Origin: Cellulophaga sp. Hel_I_12
GTDB taxonomy: Bacteria; Bacteroidota; Bacteroidia; Flavobacteriales; Flavobacteriaceae
Direction: 5' to 3'
Assembly: GCF_000799565.1 (NCBI RefSeq)
Contig: NZ_JUHB01000001.1
Location: 1,987,501 to 2,051,500 of the forward strand
DNA length: 64,000 nucleotides
The notes below the pieces were generated by a model. That model did no database searches. It was not told where the DNA came from and worked only from the letters and a program-made list of their open reading frames with translations. Every line of letters starts with the position of its first letter. The first letter of the stretch is position 1. Below are positions 9,511 to 19,116 of this stretch, piece by piece. Made by a program: the position numbers and the translations under genes.

Positions 9511-9570
9511 TAAACAAAAATCCCGCCAAATTTTCCAATCTAAAAAAAAGGAAAATTTGTCAGGATTTTA
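9511..9570 (-). terminator. Terminator after alanine dehydrogenase
   Basis: Long hairpin: inner arms caaattttcc (9527-9536) and ggaaaatttg (9550-9559), outer arms aaaatcc (9517-9523) and ggatttt (9563-9569). On the minus strand it is followed by a T-rich stretch. Confidence 0.75.
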
Positions 9571-9598
9571 TTCCGGCATTCAACTAAAAGTTACACTT

Positions 9599-10690
9599 TT
9601 AGGATACCCAATCGAAAGCTTCTATAATTTCTTTATAAACTACTTCTCCTTCAGATATATTCAACCCCTTTTGTAGTCCTGGATCAGAAGCTAAGGCCTT
9701 TTTCCATCCCATATTGGCTATTTTAATAGCGTAAGCCGTAGTCACGTTAGTTAATGCTAAAGTTGACGTGTAGGGCACTGCACCTGGCATATTCGCCACA
9801 GAATAATGTACTATTTCATCAATAATATAAATAGGATCTTCATGGGTTGTAGGCCTTGTTGTTTCTACACAACCACCTTGATCAACTGCCACATCTACGA
9901 TTACAGCACCTGACTTCATGGTTTTAAGCATGTCACGTGTAATTAGGTTTGGTGCTTTTTTACCTTTTAGTAAAACACCACCTATAATTAAATCATGCGT
10001 TTGTACATGTGCTCTAATATTGTATTCATTTGAAAATTCAGTTACACAATTCGCAGGTAACACGTCGTTGGCGTAACGTAAACGCTTCATATCTATATCT
10101 AAAATAGTTACTTGAGCCCCTAAACCTGCAGCCATTTTAGCGGCTTGCATACCAACAACACCCGCTCCTAAAATCAACACTTTACCTGGTGATACCCCTG
10201 GTACACCGCCTAACAATAACCCACGGCCTTTTACGGGCTTCTCTAGGTATTTGGCTCCTTGTTGTACTGACATTCTTCCTGCCACCTCAGACATTGGTGT
10301 TAATAAAGGCAAACCACCTTCTTTATCTTCAACCGTTTCATAAGCAATACATACTGAACCACTCTCTATCATCGCCTTTGTTAAGGGCTCGCTTGATGCA
10401 AAATGAAAATAGGTAAATACTATTTGTCCCTTTTTTATTAAGCTATACTCTTCCTGTATGGGCTCCTTTACCTTGACAATCATTTCGGCTATAGCATAGA
10501 CCTCTTCTATAGTTTCTAAAATTACCGCTCCAGCTTCAATATAAGCTTCATCTAAAAAACCACTATTGTCGCCAGCGGTCGATTGCACATATACTTGGTG
10601 ATTGTTTTTAATTAATTCGTAAACACCACCTGGAGTCATGCCTACACGACTCTCATTGTTTTTAATTTCTTTAGGAATACCTACTATCAT
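9599..10690 (-). CDS. ald: Alanine dehydrogenase
   Basis: 363 residues, close to the usual 370. Catalyses the NAD-dependent interconversion of L-alanine with pyruvate and ammonia. The N-terminal block MIVGIPKEIKNNESRVGMTP is the family signature, containing the substrate-binding Arg (R15). YFHFASS carries the conserved active-site His. The NAD-binding Rossmann fold has VLILGAGVVGMQAAKMA (GAGVVG). VDVAVDQGG contains the conserved active-site Asp. A terminator hairpin ends the gene. Nearby Lrp and saccharopine dehydrogenase-like genes suggest a role in amino-acid use as carbon or nitrogen source. Confidence 0.96.
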   Translation of the reverse strand: MIVGIPKEIKNNESRVGMTPGGVYELIKNNHQVYVQSTAGDNSGFLDEAYIEAGAVILETIEEVYAIAEMIVKVKEPIQEEYSLIKKGQIVFTYFHFASSEPLTKAMIESGSVCIAYETVEDKEGGLPLLTPMSEVAGRMSVQQGAKYLEKPVKGRGLLLGGVPGVSPGKVLILGAGVVGMQAAKMAAGLGAQVTILDIDMKRLRYANDVLPANCVTEFSNEYNIRAHVQTHDLIIGGVLLKGKKAPNLITRDMLKTMKSGAVIVDVAVDQGGCVETTRPTTHEDPIYIIDEIVHYSVANMPGAVPYTSTLALTNVTTAYAIKIANMGWKKALASDPGLQKGLNISEGEVVYKEIIEAFDWVS

Positions 10691-11045
10691 ACCTTGCTAT
10701 TTTTTAATTTATTTCTTCGATTGACTTACTAGGGTCAAATTTTTAGTATCACGACGTCTCAAAACTATTCGTAAAAGCCAGAAAAAGCTATAGTTTTTCT
10801 ACGCTAATGCCTATTTATTTAGTCCCTCCAAAATTGCTACAAATAGTTATAATAAAAAAACAATACGTCGTAAAATTGTCTCAGTTTAACTAATAATCAG
10901 TCTTTTAACACTAAGTACAACATTGCTTTACTTAAATATTAAAATGCTTGCTTTTAATTTATGAATATCAACAAAACATTAGTTCCTTGATACCCTACTC
11001 CACAAGGCCTACACACCTAAATGCATATGCAATGCCTTACCAATA
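10691..11045. other. 355-base intergenic region between ald and leuS
   Basis: No credible open frame. It holds one -7 like box for ald on the minus strand (10760-10767, reads TAGTTTTG) about 70 bases from its start, and a weak hairpin at 10781-10799 (gaaaaa/tttttc arms). It must also contain the leuS transcript end, but no strong terminator is evident. Confidence 0.4.
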
Positions 11046-14000
11046 TTAGCCTACAATATTTATAATTTTACCCGGAATAATAATAAGTTTTTTAGGCGTT
11101 CTCCCGTCTAATTGTTGTTGTGTTTTTTCGTGAGCCATCACGGCTTCTTCTATTTGTTCTTTAGAAAAATCCATAGGCAGCTCTAGTTTAAAACGCATTT
11201 TACCATTAAAAGAGACCGGATATTCCTTACTGCTTTCTACCAAATATTGACCATCAAATTTTGGAAAAGGAGCCCTTGAAATAGATTCGGTATACCCCAA
11301 TTTACGCCACAATTCTTCGGCTATATGGGGTGCGTAAGGCGAAATTAAAATAAGTAAATTTTCTAATATTTCTCTGTTGGTACATTTTTGAGCAGAAAGT
11401 TCATTCACGGCTATCATAAAGGTAGAAACCGAAGTGTTAAAAGAGAAATTCTCTATGTCTTCTGCTACTTTTTTGATGGTTTTGTGTAAAGTTTTAAGAG
11501 CCTCTCCCAAGCCCTCTGAAGGGGAGGAGCTTGTTACGTGAAATGCATTATCTGGACCTGTATGATACAAACGCCACAATTTCTTTAAGAAACCATGTGT
11601 ACCCGTAATACCCGCAGTATTCCATGGTTTTGATTGCTCTAATGGCCCTAAAAACATTTCATACAAACGCAAACTGTCAGCGCCGTATTCTTTGCAAATA
11701 GCATCAGGACTTACCACATTGTACTTAGATTTCGACATTTTTTCAATTTCCCTACTAACCTTAAAAGTACCGTCTTGTTCTTTTACAAAAACAGCATCCT
11801 TATATTCTGGTCGCCAATTTATGAATGCCTCAATATCTAATTCATCAGATGCGTTTACAAAGTGGACGTCTGCATGTATTTTCTGCAAAGCATCATAATT
11901 TTCAGATTTTAAATCGCCATCGAAATCAGCAGAAACGTGGTAATTCCCCAAATCATCAGCTCTGTCTTTGGAAACAAAAGTTAATTTTCCATCAATCTTA
12001 GTTCTATAAACAAACGCACTAGTCCCGGTAATCATCCCTTGATTAATCAGTTTTTTGGCGAATTCATCTTTAGGAACAAGGCCTTTATCAAACAAGAATT
12101 TCTGCCAAAAACGGGCATATAATAAATGCCCCGTAGCGTGTTCACTGCCACCTATATATAAATCTACATCTTGCCAGTAATCAATCGCTTCTTTGGAAAA
12201 GATTTCGTTTTTAGTATTCGGGTCCATGTAGCGGTTAAAGTAGAAACTACTCCCAGCCCAACCCGGCATGGTATTTAATTCTAAGGGGAAAATGATTTTA
12301 TGATCTATTAAATCGGTACTCACCACTTCATGGCTTTCTGTATTCCAAGCCCAAACATCGGCATTCCCTAATGGGGGCTCACCTGTTTCGGTAGGTAAAT
12401 ATTTCTCTACTTCTGGTAATTTTATAGGTAAATGTTTTGCATCAATCATTTGCGGCATTCCATTTACATAATACACTGGGAACGGTTCTCCCCAATACCT
12501 TTGGCGACTAAAAACAGCATCGCGCAAACGGTAGTTTATTTTACCTTGTCCTTGTCCTAAAGTTTCTAAGGATTTAATCGCAGTATCACTGGCTTCTTTG
12601 TAGCCCAATCCGTCTAAAAAGTCAGAGTTGCTGATGATGGTCTTTTCTTTATCTGCATAGGCTTCCTGAGAAATGTCGACATCTTTGAAAATATTAGGAA
12701 TTGGAATATTAAAATGTTTTGCAAAATCGTAATCGCGTTGATCGCCACAAGGAACAGACATTACTGCACCCGTTCCATAGCCTGCCAAGACATAATCACC
12801 TATCCAAATAGGAATAGGCTCTTTGGTAAACGGATGTTCCGCATAAGCCCCTGTAAAAGCACCAGAAATGGTTTTTACATCAGCCATTCTATCGCGCTCG
12901 CTGCGTTTTGCCGTGGCTTCTACATAGGCGTTCACTTCTGCCTTTTGTGCTGGAGTTGTGATTGTAGTCACCAATTCATGCTCTGGGGCAAGTGTCATAA
13001 ATGAAACTCCGAAAATGGTATCAGGTCTTGTCGTGAAAACTTCAATGCCTAATTCTGAATTTAAAATTCTGAATTCTACCTGCGCTCCTTTACTCCTTCC
13101 AATCCAATTGGTTTGAGAATCTTTTAAAGGCTGTGGCCAGTCTATTTTAGCTAAATCATCTAACAAGCGTTGTGCATAGGCCGAAATACGCATACTCCAT
13201 TGGGTCATTTTTTTACGAATCACGGTATGCCCACCACGTTCAGAAACCCCGTTGACGATTTCATCATTCGCTAAAACAGTACCTAAAGCAGGGCACCAAT
13301 TTACTTCAGTTTCGGCTAAGTAGGTTAATCGGTATTGTAACAGTATTTCTTGTTGTTTTTTGGTGTCAAAAGCATTCCACTCATTTGCCGAAAAAATTTC
13401 AATCGTATCGTCGGCAGCGGCTTGTACTGCTTGATTTCCATCTTTTTCAAAAATTGCAATCAACGTAGCTACATCTTCTGCCTTATCAATATTTTTATTG
13501 TACCACGAGTTAAATAGTTGAATAAAAATCCATTGTGTCCATTTATAATAGTCAGGATTAGAGGTACGCACTTCGCGACTCCAATCAAAAGAAAATCCAA
13601 TTTTGTCGAGCTGTTTTCTGTAGCCTTTGATGATGTTTTCTTGATAATTTTCATCCTTAATAAATGTTGCTTCGTTCTTATCGATTAAAGCTTCATTTTT
13701 TATGCTACCGTCTGCATTTACGTATTTTGGCATTATGTTACCATCGGCATCTAAACAACCATCAATATTAATAGAGGTCGTCACTGCCGGGTGCAAGCCT
13801 GTTTGTATCGCGTATTGTTCCGCAGGTAAACCAAAAGAGTCATAACCCATTGGGTGCAGCACATTAAACCCTTTGTGCCTTTTGTAGCGCGCATAAATAT
13901 CACTAGCAATATACCCTAATGGATGCCCAACGTGTAAACCTGCTCCAGACGGATAAGGAAACATATCTAACACATAAAATTTTTCTTTATCAGAATTGTT

Positions 14001-14075
14001 GTCAGCTTGAAAGATTTTATTGTCTGACCAATATTTTTGCCATTTGGCTTCAATTTCGGTGAAATTGTAGTTCAT
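11046..14075 (-). CDS. leuS: Leucyl-tRNA synthetase with in-frame repeat insertions
   Basis: 1009 residues, longer than the roughly 860-930 of most bacterial LeuRS. Class Ia motifs: HVGH at residues 48-51 (HIGH) and KMSKS near residue 779; the editing (CP1) domain has the conserved TTRPDT near residue 345. It attaches leucine to tRNA-Leu in the cytoplasm and proofreads. Part of the extra length is Bacteroidota-typical (for example IDGCLDADGNIMPKY). Two short segments look like inserted repeats: residues about 334-342 (LNSEL-type) and 849-860 (SSSPSEGLGEA), described separately. The frame is intact and the gene is surely essential. Confidence 0.97.
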   Translation of the reverse strand: MNYNFTEIEAKWQKYWSDNKIFQADNNSDKEKFYVLDMFPYPSGAGLHVGHPLGYIASDIYARYKRHKGFNVLHPMGYDSFGLPAEQYAIQTGLHPAVTTSINIDGCLDADGNIMPKYVNADGSIKNEALIDKNEATFIKDENYQENIIKGYRKQLDKIGFSFDWSREVRTSNPDYYKWTQWIFIQLFNSWYNKNIDKAEDVATLIAIFEKDGNQAVQAAADDTIEIFSANEWNAFDTKKQQEILLQYRLTYLAETEVNWCPALGTVLANDEIVNGVSERGGHTVIRKKMTQWSMRISAYAQRLLDDLAKIDWPQPLKDSQTNWIGRSKGAQVEFRILNSELGIEVFTTRPDTIFGVSFMTLAPEHELVTTITTPAQKAEVNAYVEATAKRSERDRMADVKTISGAFTGAYAEHPFTKEPIPIWIGDYVLAGYGTGAVMSVPCGDQRDYDFAKHFNIPIPNIFKDVDISQEAYADKEKTIISNSDFLDGLGYKEASDTAIKSLETLGQGQGKINYRLRDAVFSRQRYWGEPFPVYYVNGMPQMIDAKHLPIKLPEVEKYLPTETGEPPLGNADVWAWNTESHEVVSTDLIDHKIIFPLELNTMPGWAGSSFYFNRYMDPNTKNEIFSKEAIDYWQDVDLYIGGSEHATGHLLYARFWQKFLFDKGLVPKDEFAKKLINQGMITGTSAFVYRTKIDGKLTFVSKDRADDLGNYHVSADFDGDLKSENYDALQKIHADVHFVNASDELDIEAFINWRPEYKDAVFVKEQDGTFKVSREIEKMSKSKYNVVSPDAICKEYGADSLRLYEMFLGPLEQSKPWNTAGITGTHGFLKKLWRLYHTGPDNAFHVTSSSPSEGLGEALKTLHKTIKKVAEDIENFSFNTSVSTFMIAVNELSAQKCTNREILENLLILISPYAPHIAEELWRKLGYTESISRAPFPKFDGQYLVESSKEYPVSFNGKMRFKLELPMDFSKEQIEEAVMAHEKTQQQLDGRTPKKLIIIPGKIINIVG
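11498..11530. repeat. GC-rich palindromic repeat element inside leuS
   Basis: A short block far richer in G and C than its surroundings, with imperfectly complementary arms cctctccc (11501-11508) and ggggagg (11521-11527). It resembles the dispersed palindromic repeat of flavobacterial intergenic regions (CCTCCCCxxx..xGGGGGAGG type). Here it lies in frame in leuS and encodes SSSPSEGLGEA, in a surface-type region between the KMSKS domain and the anticodon-binding helices. Confidence 0.55.
13051..13075. repeat. Period-14 direct repeat inside leuS
   Basis: The 11-mer aattctgaatt occurs at 13051-13061 and again at 13065-13075. It encodes part of FRILNSELGIE, at a place where other LeuRS proteins have a variable turn just before the conserved EVFTTRPDT editing-site motif. 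Confidence 0.5.
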
Positions 14076-14116
14076 CGTGAATAGTTTGTAGTACCGTAGT
14101 CGGTTTTTATGCCTTG

Positions 14117-14124
14117 CAAAAATA
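14117..14124 (-). promoter_or_regulatory. Candidate -7 promoter box of leuS
   Basis: Minus strand reads TATTTTTG (consensus TAnnTTTG), about 42 bases upstream of the leuS start. No TTG at the ideal distance is visible. Confidence 0.45.
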
Positions 14125-14237
14125 AGTTTAATATAGCAAAGGCGAAAAAGATTATGTAACTATCCCAAAAACTATAAAACCAACTTAATCAACGATAAAA
14201 CAAGTGGTGTAATTTTTAAAAAACATATCTTTAAATC

Positions 14238-16106
14238 GTGAAGAGGATTACGACACTATTTTTTTTATGTATAGGACTATCTACTCAGGTTTTAAAGGCC
14301 CAACTGGGCTTTTGTAATGGAAACTCAGGAGATCCTATTTTTACGGAAACCTTTGGAACGGGAACAACGCCTGGACCTGCACTAGGTCCTGGAATTACTA
14401 CCTACTCTTTTGTAAATGGCACACCAGATGATGGTAGCTATACCATTTCAAACAGAACAAATTTTTTTGATTGGCACGATGCGCAAGACCACACACCAAA
14501 TGACACCAATGGAAAAAGCTTAATTGTCAATGCCGGTTTTACAGCGGGAGAGTTTTATAGGAGAACAGTAACAGGACTTTGTGAAAATACCTCTTATGAA
14601 TTTTCATCGTGGCTCTTAAATTTACTTCCAGTGGGTAGTTGTAATGGTAACGGGATCCCTATCAACGTAAAATTTCAAATTTGGGACGCCACGGATACAA
14701 ATTTATTAGCCTCCGGAGATACGGGTCAAATCGCTAATAAAAGCACTGCTGTTTGGGAACAATACGGTTTGGTTTTTCAAACCATTCCTGGTCAAACTTC
14801 GGTGATTTTAAAAATGCTGAACAATGAAATTGGCGGCTGTGGAAATGATTTGGCTATTGATGATATCGTTTTTAGAACTTGTGGAGATTTTATTGAAATA
14901 AAGGATACTCAAAATGCGAATTACATAGAAGCTTGTGAAGAAAATGGCCCTGTAGCTACAGTATTAACAGCATCACCAGATTTTTCTATTTATAATTCGC
15001 ATGCATACCAATGGCAAGAAAGTTTTGATGCTACTAATTGGACAGATATTCTCGGGGCAACAAATCAATCTTATACCACACCTGCTTTAACAACAACACG
15101 CTATTTCCGAGTGAAAGTTGCTGAAGATGCTATTAATTTAGCCAACCCACTATGCAGTTCAGTTTCAGAAATTTTTGATATTCTAATTATAGCGACACCA
15201 GCAAACCCCATTAGTAATGGCGATGTTACCGTCTGTATAAACGAGCCAAAACAAGTTCGTGTGCGTGTGCCTTCAACTATTTTAGTCAATTGGTATGATG
15301 CGCCTTTTGGTGGTACCCTATTACAAGAGAATAGCCCCACATATAGCCCTACTGCACCAGGTACTTATTATGCAGAGGCAAGAAGCTCTTTAGGCAACTG
15401 CCCTTCTGCCGGAAGAACAGGTGTTAACATTCAATTTGTTGATTTACCCGTAGTCACTGATGAAAATTTTGATTTTTGCGAAGGTGAAACGATAGTTTTA
15501 TCCGCAAACTTACAGAATGTCTCCTATTTATGGAGTACTGGTGCAACGACAGAAACAATTACAGTTTCAGCAGCAGGAATATATACAGTAAATGTCACCA
15601 ACAGCACAAACTGTTCCAGCACAAAAACGATAAGCATAGCCCAAATTGAGGTTCCAAAAATTCAAGAAATAAAATCCAAAGGCAATGATATTATTTTAAA
15701 TATTGAAAATGAATCAGGTAGTTTTGAGTATTCTATTGATGGCTTTAACTATCAAGATAGTCCTATTTTTACTAATGTAGTAGGTGGCTTGTACACCATT
15801 TATTCCAGAGAAAAAAGCGGCTGTGGCCTAACTTCTATAACCTACTTTCATTTAGTAATTCCTAATTTTTTTACACCCAATGGTGATGGTGAAAATGATA
15901 CATTTAGTATTACCGGAATTGATTTTTATGACGTCTACGAGATCACAATTTATGATCGGTATGGTAAACTCTTAAAAAGTATTCAAAATTCTTCTAATGG
16001 GTGGGATGGCACTTTTAATAACCAGAATTTACCAGCAGATGACTATTGGTATTTGATAAAAATAGACCAAAAAACGTATCAAGGTCATTTTACTTTAAAA
16101 CGATAA
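14238..16106 (+). CDS. T9SS type B sorting domain protein (gliding-associated C-terminal domain)
   Basis: 622 residues. A signal peptide (MKRITTLFFLCIGLSTQVLKA) leads to an N-terminal carbohydrate-module-like beta domain with paired cysteines, then Ig/PKD-like domains (about residues 240-490, with YQWQES and CSTKTI-type beta elements). It ends with the type B C-terminal sorting domain: IPNFFTPNGDGENDTF, WDGTFNNQNLPADDYWY and a final GHFTLKR. This tail directs export by the type IX secretion system and surface attachment or release. Start is GTG; a -7 like TATCTTTA lies only 5 bases upstream, so the leader is very short or the true promoter is elsewhere. Ligand unknown. Confidence 0.92.
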   Translation: MKRITTLFFLCIGLSTQVLKAQLGFCNGNSGDPIFTETFGTGTTPGPALGPGITTYSFVNGTPDDGSYTISNRTNFFDWHDAQDHTPNDTNGKSLIVNAGFTAGEFYRRTVTGLCENTSYEFSSWLLNLLPVGSCNGNGIPINVKFQIWDATDTNLLASGDTGQIANKSTAVWEQYGLVFQTIPGQTSVILKMLNNEIGGCGNDLAIDDIVFRTCGDFIEIKDTQNANYIEACEENGPVATVLTASPDFSIYNSHAYQWQESFDATNWTDILGATNQSYTTPALTTTRYFRVKVAEDAINLANPLCSSVSEIFDILIIATPANPISNGDVTVCINEPKQVRVRVPSTILVNWYDAPFGGTLLQENSPTYSPTAPGTYYAEARSSLGNCPSAGRTGVNIQFVDLPVVTDENFDFCEGETIVLSANLQNVSYLWSTGATTETITVSAAGIYTVNVTNSTNCSSTKTISIAQIEVPKIQEIKSKGNDIILNIENESGSFEYSIDGFNYQDSPIFTNVVGGLYTIYSREKSGCGLTSITYFHLVIPNFFTPNGDGENDTFSITGIDFYDVYEITIYDRYGKLLKSIQNSSNGWDGTFNNQNLPADDYWYLIKIDQKTYQGHFTLKR

Positions 16107-16244
16107 ATTTTAAATGTTAGAACAAAAAAAACCAGTTGTAGAAATAAAAAAAGTCTTTCAAGGCCTCTAGGTTTAACAAATGCTTAAAGTTTAAACAAGT
16201 TCTGAATATACTTTGCTATTTTTACCATATTATTTTCTATACTT

Positions 16245-17123
16245 ATGAGTACATCATTTGAGCGTTATCAAAAAAGAAAATTAATATCGAGTTATTTCTC
16301 GGTAGTTTTAAGTATTGGTTTGGTCTTATTTTTGTTAGGAATTTTAGGATTGCTTGTCTTAAATACTAAAAAAATGGCAGATCACTTTAAGGAACAAATT
16401 ACCATATCGGTTTTTTTAAAAGACAATGCAAAACAGGTTGAAGTAGACCAACTTCAAAAAAGTTTAGCCATGGCTGATTATACGAAAACTGCTACCTATG
16501 TTTCTAAAGAAGAAGCCGCAGAGCAACACAGTGAAGATATTGGAGAGAATTTTCAAGAATTTTTAGGCTACAACCCACTAAAAAATTCGATTGATGTGCA
16601 ACTCAAAGCAGACTTTGTGACCCCTGAACAGTTAGAAGAAATTGCTGCAGAGATTACGGAGAAAGACTATGTGCAAGAAGTGAGTTACGACAAGCCTTTA
16701 ATTGGTTTATTAAATGAAAATGTAAAAAGAATTAGTTTTTGGATTTTAGTTGCTAGTGGTATTTTCACATTTATTGCAGTTTTATTAATCAACAGCTCTA
16801 TCAGGTTATCGATATATTCAAAGCGATTTATTATCAAAACGATGCAGATGGTAGGGGCTACAAAATTATTTATTCGAAAACCATTTCTTTGGATTAATAT
16901 AAAATTAGGCATGTTAGGTGCTTTTTTAGCCATCGTTGCTTTAACAGGTGTACTTTATTATGTACACGAGAATTTTCCTGAATTTGGATTAATGAATGAC
17001 CCTGTTATTCTTATTATTTTGTTGGTAAGTGTTTTTGTTTTAGGGGTTTTAATTTCATTAGTAAGCACGTATTTTGCTACCCAACGTTTTTTAAATCTAA
17101 GAACAGACGAATTGTATTATTAA
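16245..17123 (+). CDS. ftsX: Cell division ABC transporter permease FtsX
   Basis: 292 residues with the FtsX layout: one N-terminal helix (about 20-42), an extracytoplasmic domain rich in charged residues (about 45-160), then three helices (about 165-190, 215-240, 255-285). FtsX with the ATPase FtsE controls peptidoglycan hydrolases at the septum from the inner membrane. ftsE is not next to it, which is usual in Bacteroidota. It heads the conserved row ftsX-DUF3098-uppP-truB. The start is ATG followed by STSFERYQKRKL, the typical basic lead-in of the family. Confidence 0.93.
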   Translation: MSTSFERYQKRKLISSYFSVVLSIGLVLFLLGILGLLVLNTKKMADHFKEQITISVFLKDNAKQVEVDQLQKSLAMADYTKTATYVSKEEAAEQHSEDIGENFQEFLGYNPLKNSIDVQLKADFVTPEQLEEIAAEITEKDYVQEVSYDKPLIGLLNENVKRISFWILVASGIFTFIAVLLINSSIRLSIYSKRFIIKTMQMVGATKLFIRKPFLWINIKLGMLGAFLAIVALTGVLYYVHENFPEFGLMNDPVILIILLVSVFVLGVLISLVSTYFATQRFLNLRTDELYY

Positions 17124-17270
17124 AGTTCAAGTTAAAAAAGCAGTAAGACATTGAAAACTACAAAAGCTGTAAAACTAAAATTGAAGTAAAAATATCGTTC
17201 AAGAGATCTATCACAATCATTGAAAATTTTCAAATTTAAACCATAAAAAAAAATAACATAAATTTGCAGC

Positions 17271-17534
17271 ATGGCGAATAAAAACAACAATGTGAATTCA
17301 GAATCGAAGCAAGAGTTTATTTTTCAAAAGAAAAATTATATTTTCATGTTTATCGGTTTAGCCTTTATAACTATTGGTTTTATCTTAATGAGCGGTGGTG
17401 GCAGCAACGATCCAAATGTTTATAACCCTGAAATTTATAATTTTAGAAGAATAAGACTTGCCCCTACCTTGGTTTTAATTGGTTTAGGAATTGAAGTCTA
17501 CGCCATTTTATTGAATCCTAAAAAGAAGAATTAA
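17271..17534 (+). CDS. DUF3098 family membrane protein
   Basis: 87 residues with two membrane helices (about 27-43 and 63-81) and the segment LMSGGGSNDPNVYNPEIYNFRR between them (SGGGSxDPxxFxxxIFxxRR is the family pattern). Function unknown; nearly always found between ftsX and uppP in Bacteroidota. A perfect -7 box TAAATTTG (17259-17266) ends only 4 bases before the ATG, so this transcript may be leaderless or the gene may be read from further upstream. Confidence 0.88.
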   Translation: MANKNNNVNSESKQEFIFQKKNYIFMFIGLAFITIGFILMSGGGSNDPNVYNPEIYNFRRIRLAPTLVLIGLGIEVYAILLNPKKKN

Positions 17535-18329
17535 TTGGAAATTATAGATGCAATAATCCTTGGAATCATTCAAGGGTTAACAGAGTTTCTACCTGTTTCA
17601 TCAAGCGGTCATTTAGAATTAGGAAAAGCTATTTTAGGTGACAATTCTGTTCCTGAGGAGAGTCTCTTGTTTACCGTAATTCTTCATTTTGCCACCGCGT
17701 TAAGCACCCTAGTTGTTTTTAGAAAAGATGTTTGGGAAATACTTAGTGGACTTTTTCAATTGAAATGGAACGAAGAAACTCAGTTTTCATTGAAAATAAT
17801 CATTTCCATGATACCAGCAGTCTTTGTTGGTTTGTTTTTTGAAGAACAATTAGAAAGCTTCTTTGGAGGTAATGTGCGTTTTGTAGGTTCTATGTTACTT
17901 ATAACAGCAGTCTTACTTTATTTTGCTGATAAAGCGAAAGACACTGATAAAAAAGTTAATTTTAAAAATGCCTTTTTAGTGGGTATTTCTCAAGCCATTG
18001 CTATGTTGCCCGGGATCTCTAGAAGTGGGGCCACTATTTCTACCTCTGTTTTACTTGGGGTAGACAAAACAAAAGCTGCGCGATTTTCTTTTTTAATGGT
18101 AGTGCCCTTAATTTTGGGTAAAATTGCTAAAGATGTCATGGGTGGTGATTTAGTTTTTACAGGAGAAAATAATGTAGCCATGGGCGCTGGTTTTATCGCT
18201 GCTTTTATAGCCGGCTTAGCGGCTTGTACATGGATGATTAAATTGGTCAAAAAAAGCAAGCTATCTTATTTTGCTATTTACTGTTTTATGGTAGGCCTTG
18301 TTGCTATTGCCTACGGATATTTAGCTTAA
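17535..18329 (+). CDS. uppP: Undecaprenyl-diphosphate phosphatase
   Basis: 264 residues, about eight membrane helices. Removes a phosphate from undecaprenyl diphosphate to recycle the lipid carrier of cell-wall synthesis. Family motifs are intact: GIIQGLTEFLPVSSSGHL (residues 10-27; catalytic Glu and the SSSGH) and LPGISRSGATIS (about 156-167, with the catalytic Arg). The start codon is TTG, directly abutting the stop of DUF3098, which indicates translational coupling. truB follows within 20 bases. Confidence 0.96.
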   Translation: MEIIDAIILGIIQGLTEFLPVSSSGHLELGKAILGDNSVPEESLLFTVILHFATALSTLVVFRKDVWEILSGLFQLKWNEETQFSLKIIISMIPAVFVGLFFEEQLESFFGGNVRFVGSMLLITAVLLYFADKAKDTDKKVNFKNAFLVGISQAIAMLPGISRSGATISTSVLLGVDKTKAARFSFLMVVPLILGKIAKDVMGGDLVFTGENNVAMGAGFIAAFIAGLAACTWMIKLVKKSKLSYFAIYCFMVGLVAIAYGYLA

Positions 18330-18348
18330 ACATACTTAAAAGAAACTT

Positions 18349-19050
18349 TTGAAAACAAAAGAAGATTTTTTAGACGGACAAACACTTTTAATAGATAAAC
18401 CCCTAGGTTGGTCTTCATTTCAGGCTGTAAATGCAATAAAATGGAGTATCCGTAGGGCTTTTGACCTTAAAAAGATAAAAGTGGGTCACGCAGGTACCCT
18501 CGACCCTTTAGCCACCGGATTGTTGATTATTTGTACTGGAAAATCTACCAAAAAAATTAACGACTACCAAGCCCAAGAAAAAGAGTATACAGGAACCATT
18601 ACGGTTGGTAGCAGCACACCTTCCTACGATTTAGAGACTGAAATTGATGCTACCTTTCCAACCCATCACATTACAGAAGAGCTTATACAACAAACTACCC
18701 AACAATTTACGGGTACTATTCAGCAACTTCCTCCTGTTTTTTCGGCCTTAAAAAAAGACGGAAAACGATTGTATGAATACGCTAGAGAGGGGATAGCGGT
18801 AGAAATCAAAACGAGAGAAATTACAATCACTGAGTTTGAAATTACCAATATTTCCGAAAATGATATTTTCTTTAGAGTAGTATGCAGTAAAGGCACCTAT
18901 ATCCGCTCTTTAGCCCATGATTTTGGAAAGGCACTAGGGTCTGGAGCACATTTATCGTCACTAAGAAGAACCAAAATAGGTGATTTTAACGTAAATAAAG
19001 CGATAACTACAGAAAGTTTTAATACTTTGTTGCAGTCGCTTGGAGAATAA
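18349..19050 (+). CDS. truB: tRNA pseudouridine-55 synthase
   Basis: 233 residues. Converts U55 of the T-loop of tRNAs to pseudouridine. Motif VGHAGTLDPLATGLL holds the catalytic Asp in LDP, preceded by the typical IDKPLGWSSFQAV. The later KGTYIRSLAHDFG is motif III. The C-terminal PUA domain seen in E. coli is absent, as is common in this phylum. Start codon TTG, 19 bases after uppP, so it is in the same operon. Confidence 0.96.
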   Translation: MKTKEDFLDGQTLLIDKPLGWSSFQAVNAIKWSIRRAFDLKKIKVGHAGTLDPLATGLLIICTGKSTKKINDYQAQEKEYTGTITVGSSTPSYDLETEIDATFPTHHITEELIQQTTQQFTGTIQQLPPVFSALKKDGKRLYEYAREGIAVEIKTREITITEFEITNISENDIFFRVVCSKGTYIRSLAHDFGKALGSGAHLSSLRRTKIGDFNVNKAITTESFNTLLQSLGE

Positions 19051-19116
19051 TTATTCAAATAGTGGTAATTCAACGATTTAAATAAAATAATTTCCATAAA
19101 AAGTGGTTATAGCATT

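Noticed and set aside
16114..16170. An 18-codon frame (MLEQKKPVVEIKKVFQGL) just before ftsX resembling the first residues of an ABC ATPase such as FtsE
   Set aside because: Too short to judge, no Walker motif follows, and the region after the stop shows no continuing similarity; could be chance.
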